From an uncultured Bacteroides sp. (lineage in GTDB: Bacteria; Bacteroidota; Bacteroidia; Cytophagales; Cyclobacteriaceae): 64,000 nucleotides of DNA. Below the pieces are notes generated by a model that saw only the letters and a list, made by a program, of their open reading frames with translations, was not told where the DNA came from and did not search any database. Below, in pieces: positions 1-7,857 of the stretch; the stretch's first letter is position 1; each line of letters starts with the position of its first letter. Where the stretch lies: contig CABHOV010000073.1 in NCBI GenBank assembly GCA_902168185.1, positions 1-64,000 on the forward strand, in the 5' to 3' direction. The translations under genes were made by a program, and so were the position numbers.

Positions 1-129
1 CTAAGCGCGAAACTCACCTCAAGATGAGACTTCCATTAAGGGACGTCAGAGATTATGACGTTGATAGGCTGCAGGTGTAAAGGCAGAAATGTCAAAGCTG
101 AGCAGTACTAATTACCCGAACGCTTCAGG
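1..129 (+). rRNA. 23S ribosomal RNA, 3' end (partial)
   Basis: The first ~129 bases match the conserved 3' end of bacterial 23S rRNA: a CTAAGCGCGAAACT segment, then a GATGAGAC block, GACGTTGATAGGC, and the closing AGTACTAATTACCCG stretch, in the same order as in E. coli 23S. The body of the gene, and presumably 16S rRNA, lies left of the window. The exact mature 3' end cannot be fixed, because the partner 5' strand of the terminal helix is not in the window; it should lie just before the C-rich hairpin that starts at 130. Confidence 0.96.
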
Positions 130-157
130 CCCCGGGTTCTAGCAATAGGATCCGGGG
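130..157 (+). other. GNRA hairpin in the 23S-5S spacer
   Basis: Positions 130-141 pair with 146-157 as a continuous 12-bp stem (10 Watson-Crick and 2 G-U pairs) closed by a GCAA tetraloop. It starts directly after the 23S end, so it probably helps rRNA precursor folding or processing rather than ending transcription; no T-run follows it and 5S rRNA lies downstream. Confidence 0.7.
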
Positions 158-285
158 TAACAACGAAAAACAATCTTATGTGCTTGCTTTACATTACTAA
201 CTTTAATACTTCTACTCTTTTGCCAATACTGTCAAAGAAATATTGAAAGGGTTGCTTTTAGATAAGTGACGAACCTTTAAGATTT

Positions 286-396
286 TAAGGTGACTATAGC
301 GGTGGGGATCACCTCTTCCCATTCCGAACAGAGCAGTTAAGCCCGCCAGCGCTGATGGTACTGGGATAATACCTGGGAGAGTAAGTCGTTGCCTTT
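286..396 (+). rRNA. rrf: 5S ribosomal RNA
   Basis: The block around 299-345 carries the strongly conserved 5S core (GCGGTGGGGATCACCTC, CCATTCCGAACAGAG, GTTAAGCCC), followed by GATGGTACTGGG. The ends are set by terminal helix I: 287-294 pairs with 388-395 over eight positions including two G-U pairs. The length of about 110 nt is normal for 5S. It follows 23S by about 155 bases in the usual rrn order and precedes a strong terminator. No tRNA gene is seen between 23S and 5S. Confidence 0.95.
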
Positions 397-409
397 CTTT
401 TACTAACTA

Positions 410-441
410 AGCCTTTGGATAACCTCCAAAGGCTTTTTTTT
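410..441 (+). terminator. Rho-independent terminator of the rRNA operon
   Basis: A perfect 10-bp stem (410-419 with 425-434, arms AGCCTTTGGA and TCCAAAGGCT) with a 5-nt loop is followed by a run of eight T. It lies 14 bases after the 5S end, so it closes the rrn transcript. Confidence 0.93.
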
Positions 442-699
442 GTTTATAGACTCCCGACAAACAAAAAACATCTTTGTGTAAGCTCACATGAAGTAACCCG
501 GAATCACTTCGGTAGTAAAACCAAATTCAAGGAAAGATACACAGTCAGAGCCCTGCTTTAAGCTGTAGACTATTAACCAAACCGGCAGGCTCTTCGCTCG
601 TAGACGAAGATAGAATAAGAAATATCGGGCAGGGATTTGACTGAATCGAAAAACGATATACTAACGTTTCGCAAGTAGAAGAAAAGCGGACTTGAATTA
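442..699. other. Intergenic region without recognised gene
   Basis: The stretch between the rrn terminator and the lipoprotein gene has no ORF with coding character and no tRNA. Two hairpin-forming segments are visible: an imperfect one at about 549-592 (GAGCCCTGC against GCAGGCTC) and a 6-bp one at 591-610 (TCTTCG against CGAAGA). Neither has a T-run on either strand, so they are not convincing terminators for the minus-strand operon that ends at 700. Confidence 0.6.
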
Positions 700-1119
700 C
701 TACAAGACTACATCAGTAATTGTGAGTTCAGAGCCGTTTAACGATGTTTCATATTTTCTCAACGGCCTCCATGCAACGCCTCCTGTTACACTACCATCAA
801 ACGCAAAATTAGAACCACAGCATGGGTCAGTCATGTATAGACTTGATGAATGAATCTCGACTGTGGAGCAAGCATTGTTGGGTTGATAGGAACAATTGCG
901 CTCAAAGGCATAGTATAAATTTGTATTTACTCGGTGAAGGATAATACCTTTTACTCCGCCGTTATTTATATATTGATGTCCTGTCGTTCTTAATGTGTTG
1001 TACTCAGGAAGGTTTAGATTGATAACTATGTCTTGGAAACTAACAAAGGGAATTGCATCGTCACTTAAGTCCGAAGAGCATCCGAGAAGAACGGAAAAAA
1101 GTATAATTCTCCAATACAT
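700..1119 (-). CDS. Rieske-like lipoprotein with altered cluster ligands
   Basis: 139 residues. The N-terminus is a short lipoprotein signal with lipobox LLGC (Cys14), so the protein is probably membrane anchored and exported. The second half resembles the C-terminal half of a Rieske [2Fe-2S] domain: DPCCGSNFAFDGSV followed by a GG..WRPL..Y tail (residues 98-123) lines up with the family's C..HGS.F...dG.v..GPA..PL..Y pattern. The canonical CxH and CxxH pairs are missing: the first site has Cys76 without a following His, and the second is Cys100-Cys101-Gly-Ser. Cluster binding is therefore uncertain; a Cys-rich variant site (Cys76, Cys84, Cys100, Cys101) or a structural disulfide are alternatives. 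It lies 12 bases downstream of the dehydrogenase gene and is probably the last gene of the pheS operon. The function is not known to me. Confidence 0.7.
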   Translation of the reverse strand: MYWRIILFSVLLGCSSDLSDDAIPFVSFQDIVINLNLPEYNTLRTTGHQYINNGGVKGIILHRVNTNLYYAFERNCSYQPNNACSTVEIHSSSLYMTDPCCGSNFAFDGSVTGGVAWRPLRKYETSLNGSELTITDVVL

Positions 1120-1131
1120 GTTGTAATACTC

Positions 1132-1992
1132 TTAAATAGTATATGAATAAAAGCCTTTGCCTGATTTCCTTCCAAGAAAACCAGCCTCGATTTTCTGTTG
1201 CTGAATTCTATTAGGTCTAAATTTAGGGTCCTGATGAAAGGCATTATACATGGAAGATGTAACGGAGTAATTTATATCAATCCCAATTAAATCCATTAAT
1301 TCAAAAGGTCCCATTTTAAAGCCAGTCGATTTCATAAGTATATCAACGTTTTTAAAATCGGAAACATTGTCCTCAAGTAGGCGTAGAGATTCTGTATAAA
1401 AGTGACGTGCTACTCTATTCACTATAAATCCAGGGGAGTCTTTAGTAAGGACTGCAGATTTTGAAATCCTAAGACTAAAAGCTTTTAACGTATTTACTGT
1501 AGAGTCGTCAGTTGCAATGCCTCTAACTATTTCTACAAGTTTCATGACAGGTGCTGGATTAAAGAAATGCAGGCCGGCGAAGCGACTTGGGTATTTTAAA
1601 GCAGACGCAATTTGAGTAATTGAAATGGAGGATGTATTGCTGAGAAGTATGCAATCCTGTCCATTGATCTTTTCAAGCTCAGAAAATATCTTCTGCTTTA
1701 TGTCGACCTTTTCTATTACCGCTTCGATAACTAAATCAACTTGGAGCATTCTAAAATCTCCAATTGCCTCAATTTTAGAGATAGTGCCATCTCTTTGATC
1801 ACTTGTTATTCTTCCTTTTTCGAGATTAAGCTCAAGGTTTTTTCGAATATTTGAGATGGCAGCCCTTGTAAGCTCTGGCTGTACATCGTAAAGCATGACA
1901 GTATAACCTGAAGAGGCACAAAGCTGAGCGATTCCCTGGCCCATAGTACCTGCGCCTATCACGGCTATCTTTTTTATGCCATCAATTGTCAT
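1132..1992 (-). CDS. 3-hydroxyacyl-CoA (3-hydroxybutyryl-CoA) dehydrogenase
   Basis: 286 residues, the standard length for the single-domain Hbd/PaaH type. It would oxidise L-3-hydroxyacyl-CoA to 3-ketoacyl-CoA with NAD(P) in the cytoplasm (beta-oxidation, butyrate-type or phenylacetate pathways). The N-terminal Rossmann motif GAGTMGQGIA is at residues 14-23. The family signature around HFFNPAPVMKLVEIV contains the catalytic-type His, and the C-terminal helical dimerisation domain includes GFKMGPFELMDLIG. Its ATG overlaps the pheS stop by four bases (ATGA), so the two are translationally coupled. The exact physiological substrate cannot be told from sequence. Confidence 0.93.
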   Translation of the reverse strand: MTIDGIKKIAVIGAGTMGQGIAQLCASSGYTVMLYDVQPELTRAAISNIRKNLELNLEKGRITSDQRDGTISKIEAIGDFRMLQVDLVIEAVIEKVDIKQKIFSELEKINGQDCILLSNTSSISITQIASALKYPSRFAGLHFFNPAPVMKLVEIVRGIATDDSTVNTLKAFSLRISKSAVLTKDSPGFIVNRVARHFYTESLRLLEDNVSDFKNVDILMKSTGFKMGPFELMDLIGIDINYSVTSSMYNAFHQDPKFRPNRIQQQKIEAGFLGRKSGKGFYSYTI

Positions 1993-3038
1993 GCAATATT
2001 GCTTGTGTGAAACTGGCGAAGAAAACGTATATCATTTTCAGAATATAGTCTCAGGTCATTTACTTGATAACGGAGTTGTGTAACACGTTCAATCCCCATC
2101 CCGAAAGCAAAGCCAGTATACTCCTGAGGGTCTATACCGCAATTCTTAAGAACATTTGGATGAACCATGCCCGCCCCAGCAATTTCAACCCAGCCACTTC
2201 GCTTACAGACAACACATCCTTCTCCTTTACAAATAAGACATGTCACATCAATCTCAGCGCTTGGTTCTGTGAACGGAAAGAATGATGGTCTTAATCGTAG
2301 CTTTATATCCTTGCCGTACATTTCCTTGGCAAAGTGAAATAGCGTCTGCTTCAAATCTGAAAAGCTAACATTCTTGTCTACATACAAGCCTTCAACTTGA
2401 TGGAAAAAGCAATGCGCTCTTGCTGATATGGCCTCATTACGATAAACCCGGCCAGGCATAATCGCCCGTATAGGAGGCTTTTGAGATTTCATCAACCTGA
2501 TCTGTACGTTTGAGGTATGTGTTCTGAGGAGTACATCTTGTGAATCTGGTCCACTTTTCTTCTCGATGAAAAATGTGTCCTGCATTTCTCTTGCAGGGTG
2601 ATTTTCAGGGAAATTAAGTGCAGAGAAATTGTGCCAATCGTCTTCAATCTCAGGTCCATCGGCCACATTGAATCCCAACCTTTCGAAAATCTCGATAATC
2701 CTATATCTTGTTAATGATAGTGGATGAAGATTTCCGGTTGTGTTAGGTATACCTGGAAGAGTTAAATCAATATCGACATTAGAAGATGCGGTAGCTTCAA
2801 GTTGTTCACTTAAAACAAGAAGTTTTGCTTCAGCTGCTTGCTTGAGTTCATTTAATATCTTACCAACGATTTTCTTTTCTTCGTTTGGTATCTGTTTCAA
2901 TTCCTCAAAGAGGTCACCAACAGCTCCCTTGCGACTAACATACCGGAGCCTGAAAGTTTCTAAACCTTGTTTATCATTTGCTGAAAAAGCTTCTACTTCT
3001 TGAAGAAGCGATTTAATTTTCTCTTGCATGGGCATCAT
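1989..3038 (-). CDS. pheS: Phenylalanine-tRNA ligase alpha subunit
   Basis: 349 residues; the catalytic subunit of class II PheRS, which charges tRNA-Phe with ATP as an alpha2beta2 enzyme in the cytoplasm. An N-terminal coiled-coil arm (residues ~1-85) is followed by the catalytic core with motif 2 (GRVYRNEAISARAHCFFHQ) and motif 3 (GFAFGMGIERVTQL). A Cys-rich insert C.IC.GEGCVVC in the core is common in this family outside the proteobacteria. pheT is not adjacent. Starts are possible at M1 (3038), M2 (3035) or M4 (3029). A TAnnTTTG promoter element at 3050-3057 would give M1 a leader of only a few bases and M4 about 15, which favours M4. Confidence 0.97.
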   Translation of the reverse strand: MMPMQEKIKSLLQEVEAFSANDKQGLETFRLRYVSRKGAVGDLFEELKQIPNEEKKIVGKILNELKQAAEAKLLVLSEQLEATASSNVDIDLTLPGIPNTTGNLHPLSLTRYRIIEIFERLGFNVADGPEIEDDWHNFSALNFPENHPAREMQDTFFIEKKSGPDSQDVLLRTHTSNVQIRLMKSQKPPIRAIMPGRVYRNEAISARAHCFFHQVEGLYVDKNVSFSDLKQTLFHFAKEMYGKDIKLRLRPSFFPFTEPSAEIDVTCLICKGEGCVVCKRSGWVEIAGAGMVHPNVLKNCGIDPQEYTGFAFGMGIERVTQLRYQVNDLRLYSENDIRFLRQFHTSNIA

Positions 3039-3049
3039 TTGAACGACAC

Positions 3050-3057
3050 CAAAAATA
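3050..3057 (-). promoter_or_regulatory. Probable -7 element of the pheS operon promoter
   Basis: On the minus strand this reads TATTTTTG, an exact match to the Bacteroidota -7 consensus TAnnTTTG. No clear TTG element is found 17-19 bases upstream, so the assignment rests on the -7 match and its position just before pheS. Confidence 0.45.
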
Positions 3058-3086
3058 CAATATAGAGATGTATTGCCCTAACGCGT

Positions 3087-4151
3087 TTACTCTTCCAGTT
3101 CTTTAGGTGATAGTCTTCCGAGGATCAGGCGATCCAGCGTTACACTAAGTACGAAGGAAAGTACTAAGACACCGGTTAAGATATAGCGCTCTGAAAAATT
3201 ATGAAAAAGCAGTGCTAGAGAAATGTAAAATATATGAGCGCCACCAAGTACTAATGTAGTCTGACTGTGTGTCATTCCCAGCCTCATGATAGCGTGATGA
3301 ATGTGGCTTTTATCAGGTTTAAAAGGTGACTGTCTCTTTAGTAATCTTAAGAGCACTATACGTAATGTATCGACTAAAGGAATGATGATAAAACAAGCAG
3401 CAGTACCAATCGAAGCATTAAACCGATAAGGAAAATGTTCAGGGAGATTATAGTTTAGGTCAATAAAACGAATCGTGAGCATAGCTAACATCATCCCAAT
3501 TACAAGAGCACCTGTGTCTCCCATAAAAACCTCCGAAGGCTCCCAATTAAAAATAAGGAAAGCGAAAATTGCGCCTACCATGGAGAATGACAAAACTGAA
3601 AAAATAAAGTCATCGATCAGGAAAAACCAGATACCAAAAGCTATCAGTGAAAGCGTTGCAATAGTTCCAGCAAGCCCATCAAGGCCATCAATTAAGTTAA
3701 ATGAATTTGTTATAACGATGATCGTGAAGTAGGTGAGGATATAGCTAATTATATCAGGCAGCTCATAGACTCCAAATAGACCGTAAAAAGATTTTATTCT
3801 AAGATCAAACAAAAAGATCAAAAGTGATGCCGCCATAATTTGACCCATAAGCTTGATCATCCAGCGTAAAGGAACAAGGTCATCCCGTACGCCAATAAAA
3901 AAAATAACAGACAAAGCAACCATGATGAACTTAATGGTTCCCCAGCTTTGGATATCTATCCATATTAAAGAAGAAATGAAAAAACCAATAAAGATTGCAA
4001 TACCACCCATGGACGGAGTCACCTTCTTATGGATTTTCCTTCTACCCGGAATATCAACCAGATTTTTTTGCAATGAGTACTTGATGATCACCGGAACGAT
4101 CAAAAAAGCGATAACAAAAGAAGTTGTAGCAGCAGCAAGCTGAATGGCCAT
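3087..4151 (-). CDS. WecA/TagO-type undecaprenyl-phosphate GlcNAc-1-phosphate transferase
   Basis: A polytopic membrane protein of ~354 residues. It belongs to glycosyltransferase family 4 in the MraY/WecA sense and would transfer a HexNAc-1-phosphate from its UDP-sugar to undecaprenyl phosphate, the first step of O-antigen or capsule unit assembly at the inner membrane. Diagnostic motifs: RDDL near residue 93, NSFNLIDGLDGLAG near 150, FMGDTGAL near 210, and the cytoplasmic HIHH loop near 285 (PDKSHIHH). ATG at 4151 (MAIQLAAATT) is preferred over an upstream TTG at 4160. As a lone initiator beside glycosyltransferases and Wzx it fits the start of the surface glycan pathway. GlcNAc rather than another HexNAc is inferred from the family. 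Confidence 0.9.
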   Translation of the reverse strand: MAIQLAAATTSFVIAFLIVPVIIKYSLQKNLVDIPGRRKIHKKVTPSMGGIAIFIGFFISSLIWIDIQSWGTIKFIMVALSVIFFIGVRDDLVPLRWMIKLMGQIMAASLLIFLFDLRIKSFYGLFGVYELPDIISYILTYFTIIVITNSFNLIDGLDGLAGTIATLSLIAFGIWFFLIDDFIFSVLSFSMVGAIFAFLIFNWEPSEVFMGDTGALVIGMMLAMLTIRFIDLNYNLPEHFPYRFNASIGTAACFIIIPLVDTLRIVLLRLLKRQSPFKPDKSHIHHAIMRLGMTHSQTTLVLGGAHIFYISLALLFHNFSERYILTGVLVLSFVLSVTLDRLILGRLSPKELEE

Positions 4152-4239
4152 AAAGCACAAAAGAAGTTCGTAAAACTAATGTAAAACCTTAATTAATTTA
4201 ACATTAATATGTCAATTCGTTTAAAGATCATCGGGTAAT

Positions 4240-5382
4240 TTAAGCCTGAATAGAATCGTTTGATTTCTTTATACTTTCCAGACTTGCTAAAAAAAGATTC
4301 TCATGAGAATCGATGATTGTTCTCCAGTTATATTTTTGATGAATGAGATCAATATTTCTTTTTGTGAAAACTTCATATTTGTCATCTCTTTCCTCTTGAA
4401 TTCTTGAAATTTTACCAGCTAAATCATTCTCATCAGAAAAAAACAAGGCGTTATTTTCGAGTACCGAACGATTAAACTCGTTATCATGAGCAACTATAAA
4501 GCTCTCATCAGCCATAGCTTCAAGGAGAGAAGGATTAGTACCTCCTACCGAATGTCCATGGAAATATGCTTTGCTATAAAAACGAAGTGAATCAAGAATC
4601 TTCTTATCATAAATACTCCCGAGGAATACAATTCTTGAATGCAAAACTTTATATTTCAATAATTGCTTCGCGTGCTTTGTCTTCAATCCGCCAACTATTG
4701 CTAGTGTAGTATTAGATTGGGATTGTATAAAAGCCTTTATTATAACTTCTACATTATTCTCTGGCTCAAGTCGTGCAATGACAAGAAAGTAATTGTTTTG
4801 TTCTAGCCCCGTAGAACCAAGCAGTGATGGATTATGATGAACGATCAGGTCAGCCCCGTAGGGGATGAAATATGAATTTTTGTTATAGGCTTTGAGAAGA
4901 TAATTTTGAATGCCAATGTTGTCCGAGATAAGAACATGAGACTGGCTCACGGCAAGCTTTTCGGATCTTTTCGTTAGTTTCTGAACCAGCTTATTCCACT
5001 TATTTCTTTTCCACTCAAGTCCGTCCATGTTTGTAAAAACAAGGGGCTTTCTTTTTTTTGATTTGAAATACTGTAATGAAGGAGCGCAGCTGGCATAACC
5101 AGCCTCGAAGATTATATCAAAATCATTATGTGTGTACGCATCAGAAAGGCAAAGATGGTCATAGATAAAGTGAGCTCCTCCTCCTAATATATTTTCGGGA
5201 CAGAATACATGTTTTACTTTTACCCCTTTAAAGTCCTTGTCTTTATATGGATGAAAATGTGGCGAGTAGACAGTGACTTCATGTCCCCTTTCAACTAATC
5301 CTACTGATAGATACTCAGCAAATTGTTCGAATCCTCCGTATTGATTTGGTATCCCCTTAGTACCTAATATCGCAATCTTCAA
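4240..5382 (-). CDS. Glycosyltransferase, DUF1972 / GT4 type
   Basis: 380 residues. The N-terminal domain begins KIAILGTKGIPNQYGGFE, the hallmark of the DUF1972 N-terminal region found in rhamnosyl- and other GT4-like transferases of O-antigen clusters. The C-terminal GT-B domain shows a nucleotide-sugar site (NYFLVIARLEPENNVE) and the donor-binding E-x7-E region as GGTNPSLLEAMADESFIVA. No signal peptide, so it is cytoplasmic or peripheral. The start is TTG, fixed by the canonical N-terminus. It is divergent from the O-antigen ligase-like gene at 5430. Donor and acceptor sugars cannot be assigned. Confidence 0.88.
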   Translation of the reverse strand: MKIAILGTKGIPNQYGGFEQFAEYLSVGLVERGHEVTVYSPHFHPYKDKDFKGVKVKHVFCPENILGGGAHFIYDHLCLSDAYTHNDFDIIFEAGYASCAPSLQYFKSKKRKPLVFTNMDGLEWKRNKWNKLVQKLTKRSEKLAVSQSHVLISDNIGIQNYLLKAYNKNSYFIPYGADLIVHHNPSLLGSTGLEQNNYFLVIARLEPENNVEVIIKAFIQSQSNTTLAIVGGLKTKHAKQLLKYKVLHSRIVFLGSIYDKKILDSLRFYSKAYFHGHSVGGTNPSLLEAMADESFIVAHDNEFNRSVLENNALFFSDENDLAGKISRIQEERDDKYEVFTKRNIDLIHQKYNWRTIIDSHENLFLASLESIKKSNDSIQA

Positions 5383-5429
5383 GTTTTGTAATTTTAGACA
5401 AGTTTAGTGTATTGCAAATAAAATCAAAA

Positions 5430-6710
5430 ATGACGCTTCAAACGACTTTAACAGAACGCCTCAGAGATAGATCGGATTTTTTAATAATTCTGACGATTAA
5501 ACTGGCAATCATCGGAATGTTTTTACCTATAAAGTTAAGTAACTTTATAATGTTTCTCCTCTTGGCTTTGGTACTCTTAATTGGAAAATACTCTGATGCC
5601 TGGTCTCGTTTGAAGAGGAGCATTCTCCCGTACTTTCTTTTGTACTATGCAATTCATATCGTTGGGATATTATATAGTGAAAATCACTTCGCGGCAATTA
5701 AAGAATTAGATAAAAAAATACCATTCCTGATATTGCCTGTTGTCTTCAGTTTAATAGATCCAAAACTTCTCTTAAAGGAGAGAGTAAATATTCTATTGTT
5801 TTTTGCAAGGCTCACCATTATCGTATCTATAGCATTGGGAATATACTCAGTCATTCGCTATTGGCAGACTAAGGATATCAACGTGTTTTTCTATACAGGG
5901 TTTACAGATCTCATCAAGTTTCATCCGGTTTACTTAGCAGGTTATTTAATTTTCGCAACCATTATACTTTTGGTGATACCGAAAGAAAGAGATGCAAAAC
6001 GTAGTGTAATTCGAGACGGTGGTATAATAATATTTTCTTTTTTCATGTTGATTTTGATGTCATCCAAAACCGCGTTATTCATATTCCTCGTTTTGATTGG
6101 TTATATACTCCTTGAAAGAATAACCTCTATTCATTGGAGTAGTAAAATCCTGATTTGTATAGGTTTCCTTATGATGAGCGGATTAGTGATCTATAGCTTC
6201 CCTGTAACACGCGCAAGAATTCAAGATTCATTAAATTCAAATTGGTCAGGAATTCTTGATGATGAGTATACCCAGAAAGCATCAACTTATACAGGGGCGA
6301 CATTGCGATTTTCTTTTTGGAAAGTTACAGCCAAGGAGATATATAGTGATAATAAAGTGTTGGAGGGGGTTGGTACTGGAGATCAAACCGATTACCTAAA
6401 TAGAGTATATGACAAGCACGGCTTGTTAAATGTTGGTTATGTCAACTACAACCTTCATAATGTTTTGATGGAAGTTATATTGGAATTTGGGTTAATTGGC
6501 TTTGCCTTTTTTACTGCTCTGATTCTTAAGGCATCACGTCTGGCAAAGACCTACGGAGATAACATTCTTGCATGTTTACTTATCATTTTTATTCTATTGG
6601 GTATGACGGAATCCTTATGGAATATCAATAAAGGTATCTTCTTCTTCACCTTTTTCTTTTGTTTCCTTTGCTGCTCGTTACCAACTAAATCGACCTGTCT
6701 TGATGAATAG
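5430..6710 (+). CDS. O-antigen ligase / polymerase family membrane protein
   Basis: About 426 residues, strongly hydrophobic with roughly ten to twelve membrane segments and a large periplasmic loop between the later ones (about residues 250-350). The loop contains RFSFWKVT and GVGTGDQTDYLN and is followed by NLHNVLMEVILEFGLIG, the pattern of Wzy_C/WaaL proteins, in which an H-N-x-x-L type motif follows the loop. It probably joins polymerised glycan to lipid A-core or polymerises repeat units. ATG at 5430 (MTLQTTLTE) is preferred over a TTG at 5412. Its stop lies one base from the stop of the convergent glycosyltransferase. Ligase and polymerase cannot be told apart by sequence alone. Confidence 0.82.
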   Translation: MTLQTTLTERLRDRSDFLIILTIKLAIIGMFLPIKLSNFIMFLLLALVLLIGKYSDAWSRLKRSILPYFLLYYAIHIVGILYSENHFAAIKELDKKIPFLILPVVFSLIDPKLLLKERVNILLFFARLTIIVSIALGIYSVIRYWQTKDINVFFYTGFTDLIKFHPVYLAGYLIFATIILLVIPKERDAKRSVIRDGGIIIFSFFMLILMSSKTALFIFLVLIGYILLERITSIHWSSKILICIGFLMMSGLVIYSFPVTRARIQDSLNSNWSGILDDEYTQKASTYTGATLRFSFWKVTAKEIYSDNKVLEGVGTGDQTDYLNRVYDKHGLLNVGYVNYNLHNVLMEVILEFGLIGFAFFTALILKASRLAKTYGDNILACLLIIFILLGMTESLWNINKGIFFFTFFFCFLCCSLPTKSTCLDE

Positions 6711-6711
6711 A

Positions 6712-7830
6712 TTATTTAGAAAATAGATTGAGTATATCTGACGAGAAATTTGAAGCAATCACCTTCCAGTTGTAGTTCTCAAGGATAAATTTAGATAGAT
6801 ACTCTCTTCTGAGAACATCGTCTTCCTTTAACTTTGCCGCCATCTTGAGCGATAATGTTTCAATATCTAAGGGAGGAAAAAGATCGTTTTCAAAAAATGA
6901 AAAATCTGACATCGCAGTGGAATTTGAACATAAAGTTTTTGTTTTTAAAGCCGCTGCCTCTAATGGAGGTATTCCGAAACCTTCTGCAATAGAAGGGTAA
7001 ACAAAAAGAGCTGCATTTTTGTAGAAGCTCAATAGCTCCTCAAAGGGTATATTTTTTAGCTGGACTATGTTTTGTCTAATGCTTTCAGGAAGTTCATTCA
7101 AATAGTGATTAAGCTCCTTTACAGCTATATCTTCACGCCCTATTAAGACAAGCTTAGTGTCAGCATCCCATATTTTATTTTCTACATAAGCTTTAACAAG
7201 CGAGATGTGATTTTTTCTGGGCTCTATTCTGCTTACATATAGGATATATTTTTTTAGGTTGTACTTACTCTCTATATCTGGTAATGGTGCTTCATTAAAA
7301 GCCCTGAAAAAATCTTGCGATACCCCGTTAGGAGTCAAAATAATTTTACTCTTCGGTACACTATAATGTTTGACAATAGCATTTAAAGAATAATTAGATA
7401 CAGTAGTGACGAGATTTGATCGTTTAGCTGATCGCTTAAATAAGAAATTTTTTACTGTGCGATAATGCCAAGGAAACAGATTTGTAAAGTCGAGAAATAA
7501 TAAGTCGTGAATTGTTACTATCTCTTTCGTGTTTTTAATTAAAGGAGAAACGTACTGATAATGTGCTATATCTATTTTGTGTTTTCTTATCAGGTTAGGT
7601 ATGTCAATTGCAAGCCTATAATATTTGGAATGAGAGCTATATTTTAGATAATGAATTTTGTCAGAGTAGTTGAACTCTTTTTTTAGAAGCTCAACGTCAA
7701 CTGCAGACATATAAAGTTCAAACCTGTCGTCATTGGCTATCTCGGTATACAGGCCTTTTATAAAGACACAAGTACTTTGAAACGGATCGTCAAACCAATG
7801 TGCATCAACAAATAATTTTATCTTCTTCAT
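6712..7830 (-). CDS. Glycosyltransferase family 4 (mannosyltransferase-like)
   Basis: About 372 residues with a GT-B fold. The N-terminal half carries DIAHYQYVSPLI and TIHDLLFLDFTNLFP, typical of GT4 enzymes that add mannose-like sugars. The C-terminal half carries KYILYVSRIEPRKNH and the EGFGIPPLEAAAL signature with the E-x7-E residues that contact the donor phosphate. No membrane segment. ATG at 7830 (MKKIKLFVDAHW) is chosen over a GTG at 7839. It lies 27 bases downstream of the Wzy-like gene at 7858 and is probably co-transcribed with it. The sugar specificity is not determinable. Confidence 0.9.
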   Translation of the reverse strand: MKKIKLFVDAHWFDDPFQSTCVFIKGLYTEIANDDRFELYMSAVDVELLKKEFNYSDKIHYLKYSSHSKYYRLAIDIPNLIRKHKIDIAHYQYVSPLIKNTKEIVTIHDLLFLDFTNLFPWHYRTVKNFLFKRSAKRSNLVTTVSNYSLNAIVKHYSVPKSKIILTPNGVSQDFFRAFNEAPLPDIESKYNLKKYILYVSRIEPRKNHISLVKAYVENKIWDADTKLVLIGREDIAVKELNHYLNELPESIRQNIVQLKNIPFEELLSFYKNAALFVYPSIAEGFGIPPLEAAALKTKTLCSNSTAMSDFSFFENDLFPPLDIETLSLKMAAKLKEDDVLRREYLSKFILENYNWKVIASNFSSDILNLFSK

Positions 7831-7857
7831 TTTTATCACAGAGATAACTTGTAGTGA

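Noticed and set aside
591-610. Hairpin TCTTCG...CGAAGA as terminator of the pheS operon
   Set aside because: Only 6 bp, about 90 bases past the last stop and without a T-run on the minus strand.
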